Shown in pieces: positions 19,247-28,643 of a stretch of DNA of 30,878 bases (the first letter of the stretch is position 1; the number at the start of each line of letters is the position of its first letter). A model generated the notes under the pieces. It was not told where the DNA came from. It worked only from the letters and a program-made list of their open reading frames with translations, and ran no database searches. The stretch is from a virus. Where the stretch lies: the IMG/VR virus record IMGVR_UViG_3300023171_000034, positions 1-30,878 of that record. The stretch is one strand, 5' to 3'. Both the position numbers and the translations under genes were made by a program.

Positions 19247-21159
19247 GACGCCTGAAGCCTTGGGGCTGTCGCCGCTCCACCCGAGATAAGCGCCCTCACG
19301 ATGGATTCCTGCGCCTGAGTGAGTCTAGCACCGCTTGCCACGGCCTCAGAAAGAGCAGCATTGGCGCGGGTCGGGCTGCTTTCCAGTAATGCACGGGCGA
19401 TGATGTCACGGGTCTGGCTATTCCGCCCCTGTAGAGTATTGATGCCCAATTGCAGACCTTGCAGCGCGGCCCCCTTGATGTTCCCGGTCAGCAGCGCTCC
19501 AATCATCGTTGGATCGAAAGACTGCACGTCGGCAATATCGGAAAGATTGTCAGCGGTTCGAGAGCCGCCTAGAGCTTGGGCGCCGGTTTGGAACATCGTT
19601 TGTTCCCGGCCAATACGGTCCATCATCTGCGGACCCTGCCCCGGTGCTGCGAAGGCCGGGAATTCCTGCGCTGTTGCATCGCTGATGAGCGGGCGCGCGC
19701 GGTTCGTCATTGGACCGGCCGCTTTCTGGATGTCGGCAATGAGTGGATCCACATAGCCGGCGCGGTATGCCTGCTGCTGATCCGGGCGCATGGCGTTGAA
19801 TTGAGGAATGGTGTCCTCGACGCGACCGCGCATCGCGGCATCGCGGCCGGTGTTCGCGGCCTCGATAGCTTGGCTCTGCTGCCGGAACGTGTTTCGGGCG
19901 TTGGCGTAATCGTCGGATGACCGCTCTAGGGCTCCATCGAGTTCGTTTCGGATAGGGATAAGCTGGCGCTGAACGGTTGGGTTCCCGCTGTCAATCATGC
20001 TGTCCATCTCGACTTTGGCACGGAAGGCCGTGTCGAAGTCGCTTACAATGTTGTCGCCGTCCGTCAGAAGAGCCCGCGCACGGCGAACCACTCCCTCTAC
20101 GCTGTCATCTCTGATGTTCGTCCGGTCAAGGCTGCCGCCTGTCCCGAGAAATTCATCCGCTCGGCCGATGGCGGCTGTGGGATCTACAGCGCCCGCCGAT
20201 GCACGGGCAGCCCCAAAATTCACGGCGGCGTCCGACGACCGCAATGCACGCAATGCCTCGTCGGTCTGCTGTGCCGTCTGAGGAGCACCAAACCCTTCGA
20301 CCAAAGCATTCTGCAGCCGTCGCCCCTGCCCTGCCTGGCGGGATTGTAGCGTCTCGGCAATCGTCTGGCGCATATCACCCGGAGAGCGCGCCACGCCCGA
20401 AAGCATGCGCTGGCCACTATTGCCAAGAGCGTCGGCAACCATGAATTCCGGCTGCCCATCCTGAGCGGCGCGCGAAAGATCGTCTGTCACATCGGTGGCG
20501 CTACGACCGGAACGGCTGAGAGCTTCCGCAATGGCGGAATTTGCCCGCGTCTGGTTTCCTATGCCGGCAAGCCCGCCAAGCGAGCGGACGATCGAGCTGC
20601 CTGCGTCAATAACGGGTCGTGCCAAGCCGCCTACTGCCCCGCCAATGGCCGCGCCGGTTCCAACGTCCTGATCATGCCCGAAAGCCGATATGCCTCCCTG
20701 CACAGCACCAGAGACGGCGTCTGTAGCCATCCGGGCTCCGTAGTTGGCCCTGGCCAGCTGGGCAACGCGAGGCGCAACATTCCCCACAACGCCGCCGACC
20801 CCAGCCGACAGGCTCGCCCCGCCGTGAATGCCGCCCCCGATTGACGCCAAGGTATTGGCTACAGGGTGTTCATCGGCATAGACCTTGCGGGCATTCTGAT
20901 ACTGATTGCGGAGGATGTCGTACTCCTCACCCACGGACTTGTCTGTGAACGGAGCCCGCACCAGCGCATTCATGCCGGCTGCGGCCTTACCCGGCAATCC
21001 GAATAGCATTTCATCGACATAGACCTGTGACGCGTCCATGCGCTGATTGCCAATGTCTGGCGGCGGAAAGCGCTGTTGCAGGGCGGCCTTGATCGTATCC
21101 CCTGGGGTATCGTCGGGGAATTCAGCGATCGTGCCGTCTGGAAGCTCGACTTCGATCAT
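19240..21159 (-). CDS. Internal virion (ejection) protein, 639 aa
   Basis: The N-terminal 25 residues (IEVELPDGTIAEFPDDTPGD) are a conserved leader seen in phage ejection proteins of this type. Residues about 90-210 are rich in Gly and Ala with membrane-like stretches (GAAIGGAVGGLARPVIDAGS). The rest is largely helical and Gln-, Ala- and Arg-rich, as in podovirus internal proteins that form the DNA exit channel. Its gene follows the large glucosaminidase-bearing protein and precedes the fibre. A four-base overlap couples it to the upstream gene. Confidence 0.7.
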   Translation of the reverse strand: MIEVELPDGTIAEFPDDTPGDTIKAALQQRFPPPDIGNQRMDASQVYVDEMLFGLPGKAAAGMNALVRAPFTDKSVGEEYDILRNQYQNARKVYADEHPVANTLASIGGGIHGGASLSAGVGGVVGNVAPRVAQLARANYGARMATDAVSGAVQGGISAFGHDQDVGTGAAIGGAVGGLARPVIDAGSSIVRSLGGLAGIGNQTRANSAIAEALSRSGRSATDVTDDLSRAAQDGQPEFMVADALGNSGQRMLSGVARSPGDMRQTIAETLQSRQAGQGRRLQNALVEGFGAPQTAQQTDEALRALRSSDAAVNFGAARASAGAVDPTAAIGRADEFLGTGGSLDRTNIRDDSVEGVVRRARALLTDGDNIVSDFDTAFRAKVEMDSMIDSGNPTVQRQLIPIRNELDGALERSSDDYANARNTFRQQSQAIEAANTGRDAAMRGRVEDTIPQFNAMRPDQQQAYRAGYVDPLIADIQKAAGPMTNRARPLISDATAQEFPAFAAPGQGPQMMDRIGREQTMFQTGAQALGGSRTADNLSDIADVQSFDPTMIGALLTGNIKGAALQGLQLGINTLQGRNSQTRDIIARALLESSPTRANAALSEAVASGARLTQAQESIVRALISGGAATAPRLQASQ

Positions 21160-23402
21160 TCAAGCGCTCCCGTCGTCGGGTTGAATTTTAGCCTGGGCTT
21201 GGCCGGAGCTACATCCGTTCCCGGAGGCATATAGGTTGGCCCGCTATCACGCTGCATACCGGCAATAACCTGCTGCCGTAGGCGGCGCTTCTGTTCGATG
21301 ACTTCGGGTGGGTCGTTTGGCTGCGGAAAGTACTGTTTTTCAGCATTCGCGAATTCGCTGTCCGCGATGACTGCCCCCGATTCACGACGCAACTGGGCGT
21401 TGATGAAATCGCGTTTGGCGGCATCCACCTTCTTATATTCGTCACTGGTCAGGTATTCGCCAACAAGCGGGATTTCGCCCGCCAGTCGGTCGTATTTTCC
21501 TGATCCTTCCATGCCCATGCTGTCGATGATGGAGCCGGACGTGGTCATCCTGTCCGCGAAGGTCATTGCCTTTTTCTCATCGACAGTAACCTTAGGGGCC
21601 GTGAGCGGGATCATGGTCTGGCTCGCCTGTGGCTGGGCTTGAGGCGGCGGAGCGCCTTGGCCGTCGCCAAAGATATCAACGCCACCCTGCTGCTGTGGGG
21701 CGCCGCCGTTGCCGAACACACCCTGCGGGGTCATGAAGATGATTTCCCCGTTGGGTCCGGTGATAGTTTTGCCGGCTCCCATTTGCTGGGCCTGCTCCGG
21801 CGTCAACTGACCGCTGTCGATTAGGCCATTGAGAGCGGCAGCCTCGACCGAAGTGCCGGGGAAGCGGAATTGTCCGGGCTGTCCAGCGGTGCCATCTTTC
21901 GGCGTCACATCTTCGACAGTTCCATCAGCATTGAGACGAAAAGCGCGATCGCCAGCAATCTTGATTTCGGCCGAGGGGCCGTTCTGCAACTTCTTTAGCT
22001 CGGCCTCTGCCTTTTTGATCTGCAGCTGCGTCAGCGGATCACCGGCCGACATCTGCTTTTCAATAAGCGCCTGGATAACGCCTTGTGCTGCCCTTGGCGC
22101 ATACGGGTTCTGGGCTGCCTTGAGAAGCTGGGCGATGGACGGGCCTTGGCGCTGAGGCTGAGCCTGTGCCATCTGCTGCTGACCGGGGGCCGCAGGGAAG
22201 TCACCTTGAGCCGGCCCAGTGGAGTTGCCCAGAAGAGCCGCGAGAATACCCTTCGATGGGTCTGCGCCGGCCAACTGCGGAGACGCCGCGGCCATTTGCT
22301 GGGGAATGGCGTTTACTTGCCCAGCCATCTGGTCAGCTGCACGCGACTCTGACGGGCGTTCCATCCGCATGCCGCTGCGGTCATAGACCAACGTGGGCTC
22401 GTTGTACTGCGCGCCCGGGCCTTCATATGGAACAGACGACGGCGCCGGGCCACGAAGTTCTGCAAGACGCTGTTGGTCCTCTGGGGAGATCTGCGAAGGG
22501 TCGGACAGCGTTGCTCCGCCCTGCTGAGACATAGACACGACCTGCGGGTCAACGTAGGCCGTCGCGGCAGAGGGTTGCTCGATTGGCGCGATAGCCTGGA
22601 TTGCCGCCGCAGGATCATTGCTGGCCACCTGAACGGGGAGAGGAATTCCCCGCGCAATAGCCCCTACGCTGCGGGAATAGTTCGGGTCGGTAGCGTACCC
22701 GGAAGCCTGCAGCGCCTCCAGCTGGGCATCGAGGCCCTGGGCTTCGCGCAATGGCTTATATCGCGGGTTTTCTAGCAGGAAGTCGCCGTACCCGCGCACG
22801 CTATCGCCAGGGCTAGCGAACGACCGGAAGCTATCGTTTATTTTTACCCGCTGGCCGTTGATAACCTCGTGGGTAGTAAAGGTCTGGCCACCTTCCTTGC
22901 CGTGGCTTTTGATCCCGAAGAAATTGTTCCCGGGTGCGCTCTTGCCCCAGCCGGTTTCCTGCGCAGCCTGCGCGACAATGATTCGCGGATCGACACCAGT
23001 TCTCTGGCTTTCCTCAATCGCCGCCGGGAGAAGCGCCGCCACGAATTCCTCCTTGCCCCCAGTAAGGGCAACAGGCTGTACATCGGTAGCGGAAGCGCCC
23101 GGATCGCTAGCGGCCATCTCCGCGCCCATGCCAGGCACTTCGCCGCCAAGTCCGGCGGTGATGGCGCCCCATTCTTGAGCCCACGCGTCCTGCCCTGCAG
23201 CCTCCGCACCGTCAGCGCGGCGGCCCAGCACATTTGCCACGATACCATCGCCAAGAGCGCTAAGGCCTTCGCCAATACCCTCACCAACAGAATTGACACT
23301 GCCTCCCCTCTGCTTTGCCATAAGGGCGCGGATTATCTCGCGGGTATTGGCAATGTTTTCGGGCGTGCCGTAACCTTTGTAGCCGTCGTATCCAATTGCC
23401 AT
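21156..23402 (-). CDS. Virion protein with FlgJ-type glucosaminidase domain, 748 aa
   Basis: Residues about 117-260 form a glucosaminidase domain of the FlgJ kind: GVDPRIIVAQAAQETGWGKS with catalytic E149, then NNFFGIKSHG, and DSFRSFASPGDSVRGYGDFL. Such domains cut beta-N-acetylglucosaminyl bonds in peptidoglycan. The rest is a long Gln- and Pro-rich linker and a helical C-terminus. In short-tailed phages a muralytic internal protein drills the wall during DNA ejection; that fits here. The start is ATG 23402. Confidence 0.8.
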   Translation of the reverse strand: MAIGYDGYKGYGTPENIANTREIIRALMAKQRGGSVNSVGEGIGEGLSALGDGIVANVLGRRADGAEAAGQDAWAQEWGAITAGLGGEVPGMGAEMAASDPGASATDVQPVALTGGKEEFVAALLPAAIEESQRTGVDPRIIVAQAAQETGWGKSAPGNNFFGIKSHGKEGGQTFTTHEVINGQRVKINDSFRSFASPGDSVRGYGDFLLENPRYKPLREAQGLDAQLEALQASGYATDPNYSRSVGAIARGIPLPVQVASNDPAAAIQAIAPIEQPSAATAYVDPQVVSMSQQGGATLSDPSQISPEDQQRLAELRGPAPSSVPYEGPGAQYNEPTLVYDRSGMRMERPSESRAADQMAGQVNAIPQQMAAASPQLAGADPSKGILAALLGNSTGPAQGDFPAAPGQQQMAQAQPQRQGPSIAQLLKAAQNPYAPRAAQGVIQALIEKQMSAGDPLTQLQIKKAEAELKKLQNGPSAEIKIAGDRAFRLNADGTVEDVTPKDGTAGQPGQFRFPGTSVEAAALNGLIDSGQLTPEQAQQMGAGKTITGPNGEIIFMTPQGVFGNGGAPQQQGGVDIFGDGQGAPPPQAQPQASQTMIPLTAPKVTVDEKKAMTFADRMTTSGSIIDSMGMEGSGKYDRLAGEIPLVGEYLTSDEYKKVDAAKRDFINAQLRRESGAVIADSEFANAEKQYFPQPNDPPEVIEQKRRLRQQVIAGMQRDSGPTYMPPGTDVAPAKPRLKFNPTTGALE

Positions 23403-23504
23403 TTGTTTTGCCTCAACTGGTGAGATGTAGTAAAAATGCGAACACGCCGAAGGCCTGCCAGCCGACGACGCGCTCTAACCAGCCCAACCTATAAGGAGGT
23501 CAAG

Positions 23505-24113
23505 ATGGCTAAGACACATCGTATATGTTCGGTTCCTGACTGCAACAAGCCACACGACTCCCATGGCTACTGCGGAGCGCACGCTCAACGGTTTCGCAGA
23601 CATGGCGACCCTCTGGGCGGAGGGACAGGCCACCATGAGCCGAGAAACTTTCTGCAAGAGGTTGTCTTGCCCTACGAAGGGGACGAATGCTTGATCTGGC
23701 CATTCGCCAGGGACATGCAGGGGTATGCCAAGCTGCACGTCGGGCCCGTTATTGGTAGAGATTCAAAAAACTGCCTTGTCGCTAGGCTAGTTTGCGAAGA
23801 AACGAATGGGGCACCCCCGTCAATTTCACATGAGGCCGCGCACTCATGCGGGCGGGGTATGGAAGGTTGCGTAACCAAGGCTCACGTTTCTTGGAAAACA
23901 CGCGAAGACAATGAAGCCGACAAGGAAATTCACGGGACTCGCCACCGTGGCGAGAAAAGCAAAACGGCTAAACTCACCGCCCAAGATGTTGTCGCTATCA
24001 AAGGTATGCTGGGTACCGTTCCTCAAAGCCAGATAGCGCGCAAGTTCGGGGTATCCCAACCTACGATAGCTCTGATCTCTACGGGCAAGAATTGGGCGCA
24101 TATCACCCTATAA
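23505..24113 (+). CDS. HNH endonuclease, homing type, 202 aa
   Basis: The start ATG 23505 has a perfect AAGGAGGT ribosome site. Residues 7-25 carry a zinc-binding Cys/His set (CSVPDCNKPHDSHGYCGAH). The HNH core lies around residues 108-130 (SHEAAHSCGRGMEGCVTKAH). The C-terminal 50 residues form a helix-turn-helix (VVAIKGMLGTVPQSQIARKF followed by GVSQPTIALI). It is inverted between two late genes and overlaps the S74-like gene's end by 11 bases. This is a free-standing mobile nuclease that inserts into phage genomes. Confidence 0.8.
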   Translation: MAKTHRICSVPDCNKPHDSHGYCGAHAQRFRRHGDPLGGGTGHHEPRNFLQEVVLPYEGDECLIWPFARDMQGYAKLHVGPVIGRDSKNCLVARLVCEETNGAPPSISHEAAHSCGRGMEGCVTKAHVSWKTREDNEADKEIHGTRHRGEKSKTAKLTAQDVVAIKGMLGTVPQSQIARKFGVSQPTIALISTGKNWAHITL

Positions 24114-25125
24114 TCTTGCTAATAGCGCGCCTATAATCAACGCGCTTGTAACCGTCGTCGTAGCCGTCAAGCACGGCCTCTGGCGCGATCTTTTCGACCT
24201 CTTGGGCCATCAGGCCGATATGCTTCGGATCGTTGCTGTTCTCGCCTTTGTAGCGGAACGCCCAGAGGCCCGTGCCGTCGTCGTCCAAGTCCATCAGGCG
24301 GGTCTTGTCCTTCTTCGCCGTCTCGTCGGAAAGGCCTATCAGAGACCCTGCAAACCCACCAATGCCTTTGAACAGGCCACCTAGAGCAGCGCCGTTAGCC
24401 TGAGCCGCAGCGGCCTTCTGCTGGTCGTAGTTCGCGATGATGGACTGGTTATCCGTGGTCGGGATGGCGCTTAGATTAGCCCCCATGAAATTGGGCTGTG
24501 ACACCTGCGAACCCGACAACAGAGCAGTAATCTCGTTGATGGGCTGGTTGCGCTGGGCAAGGGCTTCCTGCACTGCCTGACCACGGCCCTGCAATAGGAG
24601 CGAATTGTAGGCGTCGTTCTCGGTCTGGCCAATGTTGGCGTTGGCGCGGTCGTAGGCAGTGGATCCGAGGCGAACGCCCTGGTTGGAAAGGCGCGTTTCC
24701 TCGGCTTCCCGGCGCTGGGCAAGCAAAGGATCAAGGCGCTTTTGGCCAAGTTCCATCAACCGCGCTTCGGTCGCGTCGTTGCTGAGGTCTACAGGCTCGC
24801 TCAGGTATTTTTGCAGCTTCGAAGACTGCTCGGCGGCAAGAGCCCCCATGCTGAGTTGCGCAGCGTCGGTCTGCGTCTTGATAGCCTGCTGTTGCGGCGA
24901 CAAGGTCGTTGTGCGGGTAAATGTCGGGATGTCATAGGACTGGCCCGTATAGGTGTCGTTGTATTTGTACGTCCCAGTCTGGTTGACCTGCGTAGAGCCG
25001 TCCGGGGTATATTCAGTCGGGTTCTGCAGAAACGCATTCGCAATGGCGGTGCCTACATTCGTCCCCGTCTGCGCAGCACTGGTCTCGGTCGCTGGAGTGG
25101 GCTTAGGCGCTTTTGGTTTACCCAC
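24103..25125 (-). CDS. Virion protein with S74-like C-terminal chaperone domain, 340 aa
   Basis: The C-terminal 75 residues match the intramolecular chaperone of tail fibres and spikes (peptidase S74): SDETAKKD, then LWAFRYKGENSND, then HIGLMAQEVEKIAPEAVLDG. In S74 proteins this part trimerises and then cuts itself off. The preceding region (residues 60-250) is Gln- and Ala-rich and helical. The protein lies between the acetyltransferase and the glucosaminidase protein genes, which are part of the tail or ejection apparatus. The conserved catalytic Ser and Lys of S74 were not checked. It starts at ATG 25125. Confidence 0.7.
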   Translation of the reverse strand: MGKPKAPKPTPATETSAAQTGTNVGTAIANAFLQNPTEYTPDGSTQVNQTGTYKYNDTYTGQSYDIPTFTRTTTLSPQQQAIKTQTDAAQLSMGALAAEQSSKLQKYLSEPVDLSNDATEARLMELGQKRLDPLLAQRREAEETRLSNQGVRLGSTAYDRANANIGQTENDAYNSLLLQGRGQAVQEALAQRNQPINEITALLSGSQVSQPNFMGANLSAIPTTDNQSIIANYDQQKAAAAQANGAALGGLFKGIGGFAGSLIGLSDETAKKDKTRLMDLDDDGTGLWAFRYKGENSNDPKHIGLMAQEVEKIAPEAVLDGYDDGYKRVDYRRAISKIIG

Positions 25126-25570
25126 GGTTCAATCCTTTCATGAATCTATTCGAGCGCCAGGCATCGTCGGTCAGCGTCACAATGATCTGGTCTTTATCGC
25201 GCCCCATAAGTCTTGGGATTCGATAATCGTTGAACCCGTAGGCCTTGAAGATGCGCAGGAGTGAATGGTTGTCAGGATCGATCCGGGCCACGCAGAGCTG
25301 GCATTTCAGATCTATGAAAACGTAGGAAAATATTGCCATGAGAACCGGACGGGTCAGCCATTTTTTGCTGTTGCTGGCCCCCGATATTTCAATAACTCCG
25401 GCGTGTGGTTGCCAGTCGTGAAAAGCTACCCCGGCCTTGACATCCCTGCCCTCGACAACCGCCATGATCTGACAATCGCTCAGCTCAAGCTGGCCGTCCC
25501 AGATCATCAATTCAAGCCACTCTTTTAGCCCGGCCTGAAAATTTGGGTCGAAATTCCAGACAGGCTCCAT
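25118..25570 (-). CDS. GNAT-fold N-acetyltransferase-like protein, 150 aa
   Basis: Residues about 55-140 look like a GNAT domain: GAVIEISGA-type strand, then KKWLTRPVLMAIFSYVF, then LCVARIDPDNHSLLRIFKAY. The last is the usual Asn-x-x-Ser/Ala helix before the GF-x-x motif. A substrate is not predictable. In short-tailed phages a GNAT-like protein often lies between the tail tube and internal protein genes, though it has also been read as structural. The start ATG 25570 forms TGATG with the upstream gene's stop. It overlaps the S74-like gene by eight bases. Confidence 0.65.
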   Translation of the reverse strand: MEPVWNFDPNFQAGLKEWLELMIWDGQLELSDCQIMAVVEGRDVKAGVAFHDWQPHAGVIEISGASNSKKWLTRPVLMAIFSYVFIDLKCQLCVARIDPDNHSLLRIFKAYGFNDYRIPRLMGRDKDQIIVTLTDDAWRSNRFMKGLNRG

Positions 25571-27186
25571 CAAACGACCAAATCCCCGATTTCGAATGTG
25601 ATATCGATGGATAGCAATTCGGCTCCCGGCGTTGGATCTATGCCGCAAGTGACTTGAACAACCGGGGCGATAGCCATCCCGGCGCGTCCGATAGATACCC
25701 AACGGAAGACTGGGAACTGCAGAGAAGAACCGTTGTCCCACAGTGAAACGTCCCACAGACCTTGGTCCCAAACGTCGAGACTGTAATTGGGGATGGAGTT
25801 CGGCGGGGCCGGGAGCTGAAGGGTGTAGTTTGTCGAGACCGATACCTGAGGGCTAAATGGCTCGGATGCTATGAAATTTGGCCTGGCCTGCTGCACCACC
25901 TTGTGCATGCCAGGTTGGCCGAGATGTTCGAAAAGACCGACATAAGTGCAGACATATGCCTGACCGTCGTCGTTCCCACCCGTTTCACATTCCCGAACGC
26001 GCCCGTCATTGGCGCCGAAAAAGGCTCGCTCATCGAACACCAGCAGCGTGCGCGTATCCCAACCGGTATACTGAGACCATGCGCCCGTTTCGAGATTGAC
26101 CACAAAACAGATTGCCAACTGATCGTCCGACGCCCGCGGTACATTGATAATGGCCATGTTCTTTTCGGGCCATTTCACGACCTCCCAAGGGAGATTGCGG
26201 CGATCGGCAACGGCGCGCTTCCACGCTGTCTCGATTGACATGGAAACGGCCGACATAGAGAGAGCGGCGGGGTCTTTCTGGACAACGGCAGTGAACGGGG
26301 TAATACCCTCCTCGGTCAAAATCAGGAGATCGCCACCAATCTGCAGGTAGGCATTCTTTCCTAGACCCCGAGATAGGCTGTAGACCCCGACGAGGTTCCA
26401 ATCGGCCTCAGTCGTACCGCTCGGATTAGCGCCTTCGAATACAGCCGCCTCGCCTGCCGTGGATACCACGACGAACCGATCGTCAGCACCATCACCGGCA
26501 TCGATCGACCAGGTCGCGCAAAACAGAATTGTTCCGCCTTTTTTGAACGTTCCAGACAGCGTGATGTTGTCCAGCGCACCACCCAAAGACCCAACGACCG
26601 GATACCAAATGTTCAATGACTGCTTTTCAACGAAGAAAATGCGATTCCGGTAGGATGTCCCTTGAATGAGATCGGCGCTGGTGACGTTGGTGATAGCGGG
26701 CGTGGACGCGCCGTTGATAGCTGTCCAAGTCGCGCCGTCGTAGAGCTGCGGATCATCTGTGCCGTTTAGGATGTAGAGAAAGTCACCGCCGGCCGTCGTG
26801 AATGGAATGCTGGAATAATACCCGCTGGTCTGGCCCGTTATGTCGGCAGCCGGGGCGACGTTCGGATCTACCGGAGCGGTGATGTCGTAGACGTTGGCTT
26901 CATCGCTGGCGAACATGCGGACCACGCCGGCCCGATAGGCAAAGAGCGATTGGACCGGGTCGTCTACGACGAGTGTCGCGTGACGCTCACAGCCACCGCG
27001 AAGGCGAACGCCGGTCTGGGTTGGAAACCAGTTGTCGAGGACAAACGCGCCGCCAGGCTGGGGAAAAGCGAGGCTCTCATTGGTAATCCATCCTCGTACC
27101 GCCGCGGGGAACTGGAACGTCTGCGACTTCTGCCGGCCACGCTGCGCTTTTGGTCGAGCAGGCTGGCGATTGAAATTGGCGAACAT
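25570..27186 (-). CDS. Tail tubular protein B-like (tail nozzle), 538 aa
   Basis: A long beta-rich protein with many Gly, Asp and aromatic residues and regular strand-turn patterns, as in the gp12-type nozzle of podoviruses. It begins with a basic tail (residues 1-25), and residues 30-70 contain the AVRGWITNESLAFPQPGGAF region seen in such proteins. Its place directly after the smaller tube or adaptor gene supports this. The start ATG 27186 overlaps the upstream stop as TGATG. Confidence 0.7.
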   Translation of the reverse strand: MFANFNRQPARPKAQRGRQKSQTFQFPAAVRGWITNESLAFPQPGGAFVLDNWFPTQTGVRLRGGCERHATLVVDDPVQSLFAYRAGVVRMFASDEANVYDITAPVDPNVAPAADITGQTSGYYSSIPFTTAGGDFLYILNGTDDPQLYDGATWTAINGASTPAITNVTSADLIQGTSYRNRIFFVEKQSLNIWYPVVGSLGGALDNITLSGTFKKGGTILFCATWSIDAGDGADDRFVVVSTAGEAAVFEGANPSGTTEADWNLVGVYSLSRGLGKNAYLQIGGDLLILTEEGITPFTAVVQKDPAALSMSAVSMSIETAWKRAVADRRNLPWEVVKWPEKNMAIINVPRASDDQLAICFVVNLETGAWSQYTGWDTRTLLVFDERAFFGANDGRVRECETGGNDDGQAYVCTYVGLFEHLGQPGMHKVVQQARPNFIASEPFSPQVSVSTNYTLQLPAPPNSIPNYSLDVWDQGLWDVSLWDNGSSLQFPVFRWVSIGRAGMAIAPVVQVTCGIDPTPGAELLSIDITFEIGDLVV

Positions 27187-27869
27187 CAGCGGGGATATCC
27201 GTATGGCGGGAGACGATAGCCACGCGGGCGGCTGGTGATGATCGTACCGGGGCCTTTGTCTCGCGTGACCTCCCGCGCAAGCGCTTCCTGGAAACCTGCC
27301 ATTTCTTCGGAATAATCGACCCCTTTGCGAGATTTCCAAAGCCAGATGATGCCAAGCGTCAACAGGCGTTCGGATAAGCGGAATGTGTCGGTATCGGCCG
27401 TGAAGCCATCCTGCGGCGATCCACCAGCAAGAACCGTGTTGCGGCTGTAATAGGCGAGTTGTACAGTCTCAAGGTTAGGGATGACCGGATAGAAAGAGAT
27501 CTGCAGGCCCCGTAGGAGCCAGCGCCGATAGAAGCCGTCGATGGTCTGGATCTTGGCCGCCATCCAGTCATCGAGCGAGCCCACCTGTTCAAGCGGGCCT
27601 TGCGGCATGTCGGAAGACCACAGCTGCGAATTCTTCGCCATGCGGTCGTAGTCCGAAGGCAGCGTAAACGTCTCCGTTACGCCGTCTCCGGTGATGGTGT
27701 GAAACACCTGCAACGCAGACCATTCATTTGCGTCGACAATCTGCTGCACGACCTCGTTAATGACGGCGCGCATGTCCACCATGTCTTTTGAGGTCGCGGC
27801 ATAGATCTGGCTTGGGGTGTCCAGAGCTATGGCCGGTGCTGCAGCCTGTACGGCGCTGAGAACGGTCAT
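27186..27869 (-). CDS. Tail tubular protein A-like (head-tail adaptor), 227 aa
   Basis: The protein is mixed alpha-beta. Residues 30-60 are helical (MVDMRAVINEVVQQIVDANE), residues 70-160 contain beta strands (ETFTLPSDYDRMAKN onward), and residues 175-210 are helical again. The size and position before the nozzle-like gene match the gp11-type adaptor of T7-like phages, which ring the portal. No individual residue proves it. It starts at ATG 27869 and overlaps the next gene as TGATG. Confidence 0.65.
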   Translation of the reverse strand: MTVLSAVQAAAPAIALDTPSQIYAATSKDMVDMRAVINEVVQQIVDANEWSALQVFHTITGDGVTETFTLPSDYDRMAKNSQLWSSDMPQGPLEQVGSLDDWMAAKIQTIDGFYRRWLLRGLQISFYPVIPNLETVQLAYYSRNTVLAGGSPQDGFTADTDTFRLSERLLTLGIIWLWKSRKGVDYSEEMAGFQEALAREVTRDKGPGTIITSRPRGYRLPPYGYPR

Positions 27870-27873
27870 TTTC

Positions 27874-28587
27874 TTACGCCGCCGCCGATGTCAGGCTGTC
27901 GAGCATTGACAGAAGCGTGCCACGGTTCGGGTTGCCCTGCGGCCGATTCCCGGTCAGCTTGGCAATTTCGTCCTTCAGCTGCGCGTCGGTCATCTCCGCG
28001 AAATCATCTGCAGGCGGCAATGCCTGACGTTCGACAGCCTGGGGCTGAAGCGGTTGGCCACGCTGCAGCGCTTCGATCTGCGCTTTCATCGTGTCGAGCT
28101 GAGACTTCAGGTCGGAGTTTTCCTTGACCATATGGATGATATTCGCAGTCCCATTGGCCTTGTCGAGATAAGCCTGTGCGGCTTCCTTAAGCTTATGGCC
28201 TTCGCCGGCAAGCACCTTGAGGTTCCGGCCGTCCAGCGCCGCCAGTGCTTCGGCGGTGTAGATCTTCAGCGCCTTCAGTTCGGCACGACGGCCGACCGTG
28301 AGGAACGGCAATTCATCGAGCGGCGTGCCGTCTGCGATCTGTACGGCGCCTTCCTTGAAGCGGGCATACTGATCAGGCCAGCGCTCGGCATAGGAGATTT
28401 CGTGGTTGCCGTCGCGCATCCACATGGACAGCGCCGGGAATACGGGGGCGAAATTGCGATCGCCTGCAATGCGGACTTCCACCAGTTCCATTTCCTTGAA
28501 AATGGGCCGGCCGGCGAGCAGGGATGCGGGGAGATCTTCAACCGCTTCGGTCGTGAAGAACGGGGTAACAAGATGTTCGTTTGCCAT
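27874..28587 (-). CDS. Virion protein with HeH/LEM-like C-terminal motif, 237 aa
   Basis: The C-terminus (residues about 200-232) reads AEMTDAQLKDEIAKLTGNRP then NPNRGTLLSMLDSL, which is the helix-extended loop-helix pattern seen in several phage head and neck proteins. A coiled coil occupies residues 155-185. The gene lies between the small head protein and the adaptor, so a head-completion role is likely. The start is ATG 28587. A stem-loop lies just upstream. Confidence 0.6.
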   Translation of the reverse strand: MANEHLVTPFFTTEAVEDLPASLLAGRPIFKEMELVEVRIAGDRNFAPVFPALSMWMRDGNHEISYAERWPDQYARFKEGAVQIADGTPLDELPFLTVGRRAELKALKIYTAEALAALDGRNLKVLAGEGHKLKEAAQAYLDKANGTANIIHMVKENSDLKSQLDTMKAQIEALQRGQPLQPQAVERQALPPADDFAEMTDAQLKDEIAKLTGNRPQGNPNRGTLLSMLDSLTSAAA

Positions 28588-28613
28588 GGGGATTTCCTTG
28601 TCTGAGAAGGGAA

Positions 28614-28637
28614 AGGGGAGAGCCTGAGCCCTCCCCT
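28614..28637 (-). terminator. Stem-loop after the capsid genes (possible attenuator)
   Basis: AGGGGAG (28614-28620) pairs with CTCCCCT (28631-28637) over a ten-base loop. It lies in the 56-bp gap after the small head gene. On the minus strand the T-run after it is short (TTT), so it may end or slow only part of transcription. Reduced expression downstream of the capsid genes would fit. Confidence 0.45.
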
Positions 28638-28643
28638 CGTTGG

